From: Gammaproteobacteria bacterium
GTDB taxonomy: Bacteria > Pseudomonadota > Gammaproteobacteria > SZUA-21
NCBI GenBank assembly: GCA_003233075.1
Contig: QIKQ01000161.1
Coordinates: 1 to 6,192, forward strand
Reading direction: 5' to 3'
DNA: 6,192 nt
Both the position numbers and the translations under genes were made by a program. Below, in pieces: positions 1 to 6,087 of the stretch. The notes under the pieces are model-generated. The model ran no database searches and was not told the DNA's origin. It saw only the letters and a list, made by a program, of their open reading frames with translations. Position 1 is the first letter of the stretch; each line of letters begins with the position of its first letter.

Positions 1-102
1 TGCGATCAACTGATGTGCTAGGTTCAAGCCTCGGCTGACAGCTTTCGTTTGCCAAATGAAATATTGTACCCCAAATAGTAATATCCACATAAAGGTAAGC
101 AA
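1..102 (-). CDS. ftsB: Probable cell division protein FtsB, N-terminus only (runs off the left edge)
   Basis: The minus strand is open from 114 (after TAA at 115-117) to base 1. It encodes a hydrophobic stretch ending in VQYFIW, followed by a polar helix with LNLAHQLIA. This matches the start of FtsB, a small single-pass inner-membrane protein whose membrane helix ends in LQYxLW and leads into a periplasmic coiled coil that joins FtsL and FtsQ in the divisome. The match was made by eye over about 30 residues. The start is unclear: ATG at 90 would leave only about 13 hydrophobic residues, too few for a membrane helix. TTG at 102 gives about 17 and is used here. The hydrophobic run continues upstream to an ATT at 114. 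None has a convincing Shine-Dalgarno sequence. It could also be another small membrane protein of similar pattern. Confidence 0.55.
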   Translation of the reverse strand, partial: MLTFMWILLFGVQYFIWQTKAVSRGLNLAHQLIA

Positions 103-148
103 TACTATAAGAATTTATTTTAACTAAACAGCCTAACTACCCTTTGTG

Positions 149-279
149 GTCGTTGCGAGGAGTGTTCGTAGAACACGACGAAACAATCTCCTCAATATAT
201 TTGTTTAACTAAAGATTTATATATTATAGTAATAGCTAGAGATTGCTTCGCCCCTCACTACGTTCGGGCTCGCAACGAC
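149..279. repeat. Inverted-repeat intergenic element (MITE-like or paired palindromic repeats)
   Basis: The left arm (149-190) begins GTCGTTGCGAG and ends CGAAACAATCTC. The right arm (239-279), read on the other strand, begins GTCGTTGCGAG and ends CGAAGCAATCTC, so the outer 11 and inner 12 bases match with one difference. The arms diverge between these ends and are separated by 48 very AT-rich bases. The left arm holds its own perfect hairpin, GTGTTC-gta-GAACAC (162-176). The sequence resembles the GTCATTGCGAG...GCAATCTC palindromes found many times between genes in diverse bacterial genomes. No transposase and no clear target-site duplication were seen. Confidence 0.75.
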
Positions 280-573
280 GATAGAATTGGAGTTCCGCTT
301 TTGACAGTTTTACTCCACGATTTCCCGACTCAAAAGAACTGAGCCACAAAATAGAAAAACTATTCATTGGCATTCAGATTCGAAATTATTCACAATCTAA
401 ATATTGACAACAGCAACTAATGGTAGATTCTTCAAAATCGATAAACTAAACAGCCATTCACTGTCAACGAAGTAAAAAATGATTTCTAGCTTAAAGTACT
501 CTTTTAGGCGGTAAAAACAGGTGTTTAAGCCTTCAGGGATGCCAATATTAAAATAATTTGATTTAATTATTAA
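280..573. other. Non-coding, AT-rich unique stretch downstream of the speA operon
   Basis: No gene with a plausible start was found on either strand. Exact TTGACA hexamers occur on the plus strand at 301-306 and 404-409 and on the minus strand at 467-462, but none has a TATAAT-like box at proper spacing. No hairpin with a T-run was found after the operon's last stop codon, so the operon terminator was not located. The only notable content is the open minus-strand frame listed separately at 397-573. Confidence 0.5.
397..573 (-). other. 58-codon open frame continuing past the TAG stop of the exported-protein gene
   Basis: The stop of the upstream gene is TAG at 576-574. In the same frame the minus strand then stays open for 58 codons, from TTA at 573 to the TAG at 399-397. 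The peptide would include GIPEGLNTCFYRLKEYF and end in PLVAVVNI. It contains no ATG, so it could be made only by readthrough or from a rare start. It may be the decayed end of a longer ancestral gene, or chance: with an ordinary stop frequency in AT-rich DNA, a run this long is uncommon but not rare. I recognise no domain in it. Confidence 0.2.
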
Positions 574-1320
574 CTACTTAGCTTGGTCCGACCCCAATGT
601 GCGTATTCTGTACGGGTCTTTTGATTTAACGTATACTTGCCAAGCACGCTTTTTCTCACGTTCAGTTAATAGCTTAGTCGATTTTCTGTTTCGCTTGTCT
701 GTATACATAATCCATATCGATTTCCTACTGCTGACGGTGATTTTACTGCCTTGAATATTTAAAAAATGATAAACCCAAAAATTACGAAATCGTTTATCTT
801 TTTTAACAAAAGCTGATACGATTTCTTTATGCACTAGCTGGATTCTATTATTTTTTGCATGAATATGCTGGACAACTAGCAAGCTGGATACTGACACCAA
901 ATCATACGTTTCGGCATTGGAAAGAAAATATAACACTTCGCCGTTTAGACCAGCCAATCCTACACCGCCGCAATCAATAGGCAGCATTAGGTCTAGTTTT
1001 CCATCTTGATTAAAATCAGCCGTTTGTGCACGCTGATGATGGGTGCACATTTTCTTAAAGCTAAATCTAAATACATTTTCACCTTTTATAAAATTTATTA
1101 TATAATTTGAATTCGACTTGCCAACACCAATATTTAGTTTAATTTTAGATTTAGAACTACAGTGAGTTATAAAATTTTGATTTTGACTGAAATACTGCTG
1201 TTCTTTGCAGGCTTTAGTTTTTAGTGATTTTTCTTTTAATCTGGGTTCATAACCTTTATAGGCATGTGATATAGAATAAAATAAGCAACAAGACATAATT
1301 AGTAAGAAAAATTTAGACAA
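574..1320 (-). CDS. Hypothetical exported protein with one VCBS/FG-GAP-like calcium loop
   Basis: 248 residues; family not recognised. The N-terminus is a typical signal peptide: Lys3, a hydrophobic core at about 4-17, and a likely SPase I site after SHA (residue 20), so the protein should be periplasmic or secreted. Residues 101-111 (ADFNQDGKLDL) match the DxNxDGxxD calcium-binding loop of VCBS/FG-GAP repeats (Asp102, Asn104, Asp106, Asp110). Only one such motif is present, so it is not a full beta-propeller. Four cysteines after the signal (38, 54, 92, 117) could form two disulfides. The C-terminal third is rich in Lys and Arg. The start is TTG at 1320, supported by AGGAG 8 nt upstream; ATG at 1296 would cut off half the signal peptide. 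It follows the membrane-protein gene by 34 nt and is probably the last gene of the speA operon. Function unknown. Confidence 0.75.
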   Translation of the reverse strand: MSKFFLLIMSCCLFYSISHAYKGYEPRLKEKSLKTKACKEQQYFSQNQNFITHCSSKSKIKLNIGVGKSNSNYIINFIKGENVFRFSFKKMCTHHQRAQTADFNQDGKLDLMLPIDCGGVGLAGLNGEVLYFLSNAETYDLVSVSSLLVVQHIHAKNNRIQLVHKEIVSAFVKKDKRFRNFWVYHFLNIQGSKITVSSRKSIWIMYTDKRNRKSTKLLTEREKKRAWQVYVKSKDPYRIRTLGSDQAK

Positions 1321-1328
1321 GACAGTAA

Positions 1329-1333
1329 CTCCT
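1329..1333 (-). promoter_or_regulatory. Shine-Dalgarno AGGAG that fixes a TTG start
   Basis: On the minus strand, AGGAG lies 8 nt before TTG at 1320-1318. The nearest in-frame ATG (1296-1294) is 32 nt away from it, beyond normal spacing, and the TTG start also restores a complete signal peptide. The two lines of evidence agree. Confidence 0.7.
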
Positions 1334-1354
1334 GAATAATATTTTAGGATGGGT

Positions 1355-1900
1355 TCAGGATTTAATTTTTTTGCTAATAATTACAACAATTAAAACTAAT
1401 AAAAATCCAGACAAAATTAAGTAAACACCCCATTCCAAACTTAAGGTTTTAATATACAAACTATACATCTTATAGCCAAAGTTTGAACTAAGTTCTATTC
1501 CTCTTAATTTTTCAAGTTCTGTCAAACGAGTTAATTCGCTTGAATGCCAGTAATGGAAGAAACCGACACTAATACTCCAGACTAGAGTTCCCAATACGGC
1601 GAGGCTTGAGATCAGCGCATCTCTCCTTAGTATCAAAACAATTAAAATGAGCGCCGATATTAAAACAAAAACCAGGCCTATCCAAAAATAAAAATCAATA
1701 AACTTAGATCCGGGTGGCGCTAATACCTTTGAAAGCTCAAATAAATTTAACTTAATCGCAGCTGGCCCTATCAGGCCACTAATGATGACAAGAATGCCAA
1801 GTAATATAAAGAAGGCCTTAGATTTTAGGCTAGTGATGGCATTCGAAACCAATTTAGGTTTAAGTTTTAGCAACGTATTAGTCTGCTTCTTTAGCAACAA
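1355..1900 (-). CDS. Hypothetical four-helix membrane protein
   Basis: Up to 181 residues; family not recognised. Four hydrophobic segments are clear: about 29-46, 70-91, 95-117 and 157-176. The N-terminal tail is Lys-rich (KKQ...KLKPK), a short LRRD turn joins helices 2 and 3, and the C-terminus is basic (SKKIKS). By the positive-inside rule both ends would be cytoplasmic, with a loop of about 40 residues containing SELTRLTELEKLRG outside the cytoplasm. The reading frame overlaps the end of the dehydrogenase gene by 23 nt, which suggests translational coupling. There is no ATG before Met145: the longest start is TTG at 1900, with TTG codons also at 1897, 1873 and 1852, and none has a strong Shine-Dalgarno. 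The N-terminus is therefore uncertain by up to about 16 residues. Existence as a gene is supported by the coherent membrane pattern and the tight packing. Confidence 0.7.
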   Translation of the reverse strand: MLLKKQTNTLLKLKPKLVSNAITSLKSKAFFILLGILVIISGLIGPAAIKLNLFELSKVLAPPGSKFIDFYFWIGLVFVLISALILIVLILRRDALISSLAVLGTLVWSISVGFFHYWHSSELTRLTELEKLRGIELSSNFGYKMYSLYIKTLSLEWGVYLILSGFLLVLIVVIISKKIKS

Positions 1901-2765
1901 ATAACTTTTGCTTTAATTGAAAAAGTGCAGAAATATCTTTTTCTCCCAACCCTTGCTTCATCAATCGCTGATAATGTATTAGTGTCATCTCAACTATTGG
2001 CAATCGGGTTTCTACAGCAGTAATTGATTCAGCCATTTTACGACAAATAGTTAAATCTTTATGATGTAACTCTAGCTTAAAACCTGACTCGAAGTTATTG
2101 CGTACCATGGTCGCCGCTCTATTTTGTAAAAACCAATTTCCAGCCGCGCCCGAGCTTACAACATCGATCACTTGATCTAAATCTAATTTCATAGCTTGGG
2201 CAAAGGCCATCGCCTCAGAGACTGCTTGATTAATACCTGCTGCCATAATTTGATTGACCGCCTTACATGCCTGACCGCTGCCCGTGGTACCTAAATGGAT
2301 TTGCTTTTTACTAATAGTTTTTAGGGTCGGCTGCACTTTATTAAATGTATCAGCTTCGCCACCAATCATCATAACCAGCTGAGCATTTTTGGCACCTTCC
2401 AAACCACCTGAGACTGGTGCGTCCAAAAAATGAGCGCCTTTATTTGCAACTAAACTAGAAGCGTGAATAGCAGTTTCAGCAGACACAGTAGATGTATCGA
2501 TTATTATATGTTTATTATTTAGCGCTGGAACTAGTCGCTCAATAATTTCACACAAATCTTTATCCGCGCTAACACAAATTAGTATTAGATCACATTCTTC
2601 CGCTAATTTGGGCACACTGTCGGCCACGTCTATGTTAATCCTGGCCGCCAATGATTTCGCTTTAGATTCTGTGCGATTCCAAATTCGATGTAAATATCCA
2701 GCCTTCGCCAAATTACTCGCCATCGCCGCTCCCATAGCACCGAGTCCAATCACTCCAACTTTCAT
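1878..2765 (-). CDS. NAD(P)-dependent beta-hydroxyacid dehydrogenase (3-hydroxyisobutyrate dehydrogenase / tartronate semialdehyde reductase family)
   Basis: 295 residues, the usual length for this family of cytosolic enzymes that interconvert a 3-hydroxyacid and its semialdehyde. The N-terminal Rossmann domain has GLGAMG at 7-12 and NRT at 30-32, where Arg31 and Thr32 suggest a preference for NADP(H). The substrate motif DAPVSGG is at 115-121. GSGQACKAVNQ at 162-172 carries the catalytic Lys168 and Asn171, and KDL at 236-238 completes the active site. All signature residues are present, so the enzyme should be active. The substrate cannot be set from sequence: candidates include 3-hydroxyisobutyrate, tartronate, glyoxylate and succinate semialdehydes. 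The ATG start has GGAG 6 nt upstream and lies 19 nt after the speA stop, so it is very probably cotranscribed with speA. Its 3' end overlaps the next gene by 23 nt. Confidence 0.93.
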   Translation of the reverse strand: MKVGVIGLGAMGAAMASNLAKAGYLHRIWNRTESKAKSLAARINIDVADSVPKLAEECDLILICVSADKDLCEIIERLVPALNNKHIIIDTSTVSAETAIHASSLVANKGAHFLDAPVSGGLEGAKNAQLVMMIGGEADTFNKVQPTLKTISKKQIHLGTTGSGQACKAVNQIMAAGINQAVSEAMAFAQAMKLDLDQVIDVVSSGAAGNWFLQNRAATMVRNNFESGFKLELHHKDLTICRKMAESITAVETRLPIVEMTLIHYQRLMKQGLGEKDISALFQLKQKLFVAKEAD

Positions 2766-2784
2766 TTATCTCTCCGCGTATTCA

Positions 2785-4713
2785 TTAATGATCTAAATAG
2801 GTATAGTTTGTTAAGCTTTTATTAATTTGCTGTCGTATTTCTTCCTTAAACGCAACATCTATGCTTGCGTTATCTATTTGCAAGGTTAACGCACTCATAA
2901 TTTTATCGGTATCATAATGCACTAACCTTAACACTTCAGAGACTTGATCACCCATTTCAATATTTGAAATTTCTACCAACCCGGCATCACTTAGGCTAAC
3001 ATCAACTGAATGGGTGTCGCCGAATAAATTATGCATGTCGCCTAATATTTCCTGATAGGCTCCCACTAAAAAAACGCCAAGTAGGTACTCATCACCTAAG
3101 TTGACGGCATGCAATCTCAGACTAGTACATTGATCATTTTGGCCGTTTTGATTCGCATACTTATCAATCCGACCATCCGAATCGCAGGTTAGATCGTTTA
3201 GAATGACACGTTTAGATGGCTCTTGATCCAATTTATGCAAAGGGACGATTGGAAATACTTGATCCAAGCCCCAGACATCTGGTATCGATTGAAAAATTGA
3301 AATATTAAAAATATAATTATCTGCTAGACTTTCATTTAATTTATAAATCGTTTCAGACTGTTTTTTATTTTTAAAATCTGAGGCACTCGCCTCCAGACTA
3401 AGCAAGTTCTTAATTTTCCGACAAACCTGAAAATAGAGGAATTCTATATTACTACGCTGCTCAATACTAATACCTCCATGAACAAATTTTTTTACACTTT
3501 CGTTCATGGTATTTTTTGCGAGCGTTAATAATTCTGGGTAATTTTTATTGCTAATTGTTTCTAGTATATTTAGCAGTACACTATTAAACTGACATTCTCT
3601 AAATTCATCATTATTATTGATCTCATTAGTTTTGTGTTTTAATTCTGGTTTAGTTTCTTTATCGATAACATTGCTAATGAGTACACCATGATGTGCAGTC
3701 ATTGCTCTACCTGCCTCAGTGATGATCTCCGGGTCTGCTAGATCATGCTTAGCACATATTGTTTTTATAGTTTTGACTATCGTCTCAGCATAGGAGTCTA
3801 GGCCATAATTCATAGAGAAAAATGACTCCTTATGCGAACCTTCATAGTCAACTGCCAAGCCACCACCAACATCTAAAGTACTAAGACTAAGCCCCTTTTG
3901 ACTTAATTGAACAAAGTACTGCATAGCCTCATTGAGGCCCAACTTTAAATGTTTTATGTTTGCGATTTGCGAGCCGAGGTGAAAATGCAACAACGTTAAA
4001 CAGCTTAATAAGTCTGACTGCGTTAAACGATCAATTAGGTCTAAAATGCCAGTTGCAGAAAAACCAAACTTTGATTTTTCGCCACCTGTATTTTGCCAAT
4101 TACCGGCGCCAGTCGAATTTAAACGAACTCGAACCCCCAGCTCAGGTTTCACATTGAGTTGCTTAGACACTTCCTGGATTAACTTCACTTCAGACGGCTT
4201 TTCTAAAACAAGAATTATTTTGTGTCCTAACAACTTAGCCATTAGCGCTAAACGAATGTATTCCTTATCCTTATAACCATTACATATAATTACCGATTTA
4301 TTGCTCGACATTGCAATGCAGGCGATCAATTCTGGTTTACTGCCTGCTTCCAAGCCAATCGCAAAGTCGCCACTGTCAAGTAGATGTTTTACCACTGTGT
4401 ACTGCTGATTCACTTTAATAGGGTAGACAGAAATATAGTTTCCCTGGTAGTTATGTGATTTAATCGAAAAACTAAATGCATCATGTAATTGCTTCACTCG
4501 ATTATGCAATACATCAATGAGACGAACTAGAATCGGAAATTGCAAACCTTGCTGTTTTAGAGATTGCGCTAAGGCATATAAATCGATATCTGCAGTAGAA
4601 CTTGCATTTAGATTTTTTGCGCATATATGGCCAAGATCATTAATATTAAAATAGGATTCTGCCCAATTTTTAATTTGATAGAGCGCATAACTTTTCGAAG
4701 TTGACCAAGTCAT
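2785..4713 (-). CDS. speA: Biosynthetic arginine decarboxylase
   Basis: PLP enzyme converting arginine to agmatine and CO2, the first step of the arginine route to putrescine. 642 residues, close to E. coli SpeA (658), whose N-terminus is longer. The alanine-racemase-like barrel comes first: YPIKVNQ at 97-103 carries the PLP lysine Lys100, HFHLGSQ is at 243-249, the phosphate-binding DVGGG at 281-285, and ITEAGRA at 331-337. A helical insert follows, with a low-complexity Asn/Lys/Glu-rich stretch near 355-372. The C-terminal beta domain has DLTCDSDGRID at 507-517 (active-site Cys510, substrate Asp512) and GAYQEILGDMHNLFGD at 551-566. All key residues are present. The ATG is preceded by GGAAG at about 10 nt. 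First gene of a leftward operon, divergent from speE, with its own promoter at 4803-4831. Confidence 0.97.
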   Translation of the reverse strand: MTWSTSKSYALYQIKNWAESYFNINDLGHICAKNLNASSTADIDLYALAQSLKQQGLQFPILVRLIDVLHNRVKQLHDAFSFSIKSHNYQGNYISVYPIKVNQQYTVVKHLLDSGDFAIGLEAGSKPELIACIAMSSNKSVIICNGYKDKEYIRLALMAKLLGHKIILVLEKPSEVKLIQEVSKQLNVKPELGVRVRLNSTGAGNWQNTGGEKSKFGFSATGILDLIDRLTQSDLLSCLTLLHFHLGSQIANIKHLKLGLNEAMQYFVQLSQKGLSLSTLDVGGGLAVDYEGSHKESFFSMNYGLDSYAETIVKTIKTICAKHDLADPEIITEAGRAMTAHHGVLISNVIDKETKPELKHKTNEINNNDEFRECQFNSVLLNILETISNKNYPELLTLAKNTMNESVKKFVHGGISIEQRSNIEFLYFQVCRKIKNLLSLEASASDFKNKKQSETIYKLNESLADNYIFNISIFQSIPDVWGLDQVFPIVPLHKLDQEPSKRVILNDLTCDSDGRIDKYANQNGQNDQCTSLRLHAVNLGDEYLLGVFLVGAYQEILGDMHNLFGDTHSVDVSLSDAGLVEISNIEMGDQVSEVLRLVHYDTDKIMSALTLQIDNASIDVAFKEEIRQQINKSLTNYTYLDH

Positions 4714-4750
4714 TCAATTACATCTTCCGTAAAATAAAAACATAAATCAT

Positions 4751-4773
4751 CACACCTTGGTGAATCAAGTGTG
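4751..4773 (-). promoter_or_regulatory. Hairpin in the speA leader
   Basis: Read on the minus strand, CACACTTG (4773-4766) pairs with CAAGGTGTG (4759-4751) with one bulged base, giving an 8-bp stem over a 6-nt loop. It lies inside the predicted speA 5' leader of about 83 nt and ends 37 nt before the ATG. There is no T-run after it, so it is not an obvious terminator. It could affect mRNA stability or initiation, or have no role. Confidence 0.35.
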
Positions 4774-4802
4774 GTTAAATAATAAACATAATGTGGGACT
4801 AA

Positions 4803-4831
4803 ATTATACAAACCATTGCTAAGCATACCAA
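4803..4831 (-). promoter_or_regulatory. Predicted sigma70-type promoter of speA operon
   Basis: On the minus strand, TTGGTA (4831-4826, 4 of 6 matches to the -35 consensus) is followed, after exactly 17 nt, by a perfect TATAAT (4808-4803). Transcription would begin near 4796, giving a leader of roughly 83 nt. This is the best promoter match found in the divergent region. Confidence 0.6.
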
Positions 4832-4890
4832 GTGTTTTCGATAATCTCGTCTATTTGATTTAGATTTCTCACTATAATTTCCGCTAATGG

Positions 4891-4918
4891 GATTTACTAA
4901 TTTATTGTGATTTACTAA
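4891..4918. repeat. 10-bp direct repeat in the speA-speE control region
   Basis: GATTTACTAA occurs at 4891-4900 and again at 4909-4918, an 18-bp period. A third GATTTA lies at 4857-4862 in the same orientation. The pair lies between the predicted speA promoter and speE, so it could be a regulator site, though the bases are AT-rich and chance is possible. No known operator was recognised. Confidence 0.3.
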
Positions 4919-4979
4919 AATACATTTATGAATGAAATAATAGCTTATAGTGTCGTTACAAAATAGATACTTAAGCACG

Positions 4980-5007
4980 TTATTAAAATAAACTATTCGT
5001 CTAAAAT
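4980..5007 (+). promoter_or_regulatory. Weak promoter candidate for speE
   Basis: TAAAAT at 5002-5007 is one base from the -10 consensus and lies 29 nt before the speE ATG. The TTATTA at 4980-4985, 16 nt upstream of it, matches only 3 of 6 bases of the -35 box. An alternative is the perfect TATAAT at 4873-4878, but it has no recognisable -35 and would give a leader of about 150 nt. The region may need an activator. Confidence 0.25.
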
Positions 5008-5036
5008 ATAAGCGCGTCATTAATCGGGAGTGAACT

Positions 5037-5900
5037 ATGTCGTTAGATAAAACTTGGTTTTCAGAAATTTGTGGTGAAGCGGGAACTGCTTTTTCACTCA
5101 AAATTAAAGAAAAATTGCACAGCGAGAAATCGACCTTCCAGACTATAGACATCTATGCAACCGAAGGTTATGGCAACCTTATGACAATCGATGGCTATAT
5201 TATGGTAACTGACAGAGATACTGCCATTTACCACGAAATGATTAGTCATCCAGCGCTCTTTACCCACAATAATCCTGAATGTGTCGCGATTATAGGCGGC
5301 GGTGATTGCGGTACAATAAAAGAAGTCCTTAAACACAGTCAAGTTAAAAAGGTATCGCTAATCGAAATTGACGAACAAGTCACCCTATTATCAAAAAAGT
5401 ATTTCCCGACATTAACCAGCGCCCTGAGTGACGAGCGCGTGACCGTTCTTCACGAAGACGGTCTAAAATGGATGAAAGAAGCTAGTCACTTAGATGTGAT
5501 ATTAGTCGACAGCACTGATCCCAAGGGGCCAGCAGAAGGCTTGTTTACTGAAGATTTTTTTAACGATTGTTTTAACGCCTTAAATGATAACGGTATATTA
5601 GTACAACAAAGTGAATCGCCCTTATTGCACATGACTATATTAAAACCTATGCAAAAAGCGATGGTTGATGCTGGTTTTACTAATACTCAAACTATTCATT
5701 TTTTTAAAAGCAGTTATCCCTCAGGTTGGTGGACCTGCACTATGGCCGGCAAAGGTGTTAAAGATCTTACGAAATTTAATAAATCAAAATCTGAAAATAA
5801 AGAATTTGAAACTTTTTATTATAATGCCGATATTCATCAAGCCTGTTTTGCAGCTCCTGAATTTTTTAAGCGCGAGTTAAGTGATCAATCCAGCGAATAG
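5037..5900 (+). CDS. speE: Spermidine synthase (putrescine aminopropyltransferase)
   Basis: Cytosolic enzyme that transfers the aminopropyl group of decarboxylated SAM to putrescine, giving spermidine and methylthioadenosine. 287 residues against 288 in E. coli. The N-terminal beta-strand domain (about 1-64) precedes a methyltransferase-like Rossmann domain. Visible motifs are YHEM (65-68), GGGD (87-90), LIEID with Glu110 for the cofactor ribose, EDG (140-142), DSTDP (158-162) with catalytic Asp158 and Asp161, QQSESP (190-195), and YPSGWW (227-232) typical of proteobacterial SpeE. The residue after GGGD is Cys91, where Gly is usual. ATG is preceded by GGGAG at 5026-5030 with a 6-nt gap, a strong start. 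It is transcribed away from speA; no speD is adjacent, unlike E. coli. A palindromic repeat begins at its stop codon. Confidence 0.96.
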   Translation: MSLDKTWFSEICGEAGTAFSLKIKEKLHSEKSTFQTIDIYATEGYGNLMTIDGYIMVTDRDTAIYHEMISHPALFTHNNPECVAIIGGGDCGTIKEVLKHSQVKKVSLIEIDEQVTLLSKKYFPTLTSALSDERVTVLHEDGLKWMKEASHLDVILVDSTDPKGPAEGLFTEDFFNDCFNALNDNGILVQQSESPLLHMTILKPMQKAMVDAGFTNTQTIHFFKSSYPSGWWTCTMAGKGVKDLTKFNKSKSENKEFETFYYNADIHQACFAAPEFFKRELSDQSSE

Positions 5901-6019
5901 CGCTCCTGCAGGCTACAATAATAATTGAAATGTCTCGTAGACTATAGGAAGCGTTTACAAAACGCTGGTCGCTCGCGGCCTTCCTTGGCCTTCGCGACAT
6001 AAGACCGTCCATGGTCAAA

Positions 6020-6057
6020 AGTACAGGAAAAACCTTACTGAATTTCTTTCCTGTACT
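6020..6057. other. 11-bp perfect hairpin within the composite repeat
   Basis: AGTACAGGAAA (6020-6030) is the exact reverse complement of TTTCCTGTACT (6047-6057), with a 16-nt loop. It is the strongest single stem in the window. Its right arm can instead pair with TACAGG at 6069-6074 (CCTGTA, 6050-6055), so two folds compete. There is no T-run directly after the 11-bp stem. Confidence 0.65.
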
Positions 6058-6087
6058 CGCTGCGCTCCTACAGGCTACGATTTTTTT
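6050..6087 (+). terminator. Possible weak terminator for speE
   Basis: CCTGTA (6050-6055) pairs with TACAGG (6069-6074) over a 13-nt loop, and seven T residues follow at 6081-6087. The 6-nt gap between stem and T-run and the large loop make it a poor intrinsic terminator. It is listed because it is the only hairpin plus T-run seen after speE. Confidence 0.2.

Noticed and set aside
122..455. 12-bp direct repeat AACTAAACAGCC at 122-133 and 444-455
   Set aside because: One exact 12-base match is expected by chance in a window of this size, and the flanks do not extend it.
301..467. Three exact TTGACA hexamers in the left intergenic region
   Set aside because: None has a -10 box at 16-18 nt spacing.
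1292..1306. Lipoprotein signal in the exported protein (IMSC near residue 11)
   Set aside because: Met at the -2 position is a poor lipobox; a normal signal peptidase site after SHA fits better.
2608..2796. 62-codon plus-strand frame opposite the start of the dehydrogenase
   Set aside because: It lies antisense to the Rossmann motif region and shows only the complement of its codon pattern.
3960..4276. Two overlapping plus-strand frames inside speA
   Set aside because: Both are opposite a well-conserved part of SpeA containing barrel motifs and have no protein-like features.
4799..5152. 117-codon minus-strand frame across the divergent region and the start of speE
   Set aside because: It is antisense to the speE N-terminus and ribosome binding site, has no recognisable domain, and covers the predicted speA promoter.
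5094..5342. 82-codon minus-strand frame inside speE
   Set aside because: Antisense shadow of the conserved speE N-terminal and cofactor-binding regions.
5665..5880. 71-codon plus-strand frame overlapping the end of speE
   Set aside because: Out-of-frame reading of the speE C-terminus, low in complexity and without a ribosome binding site.
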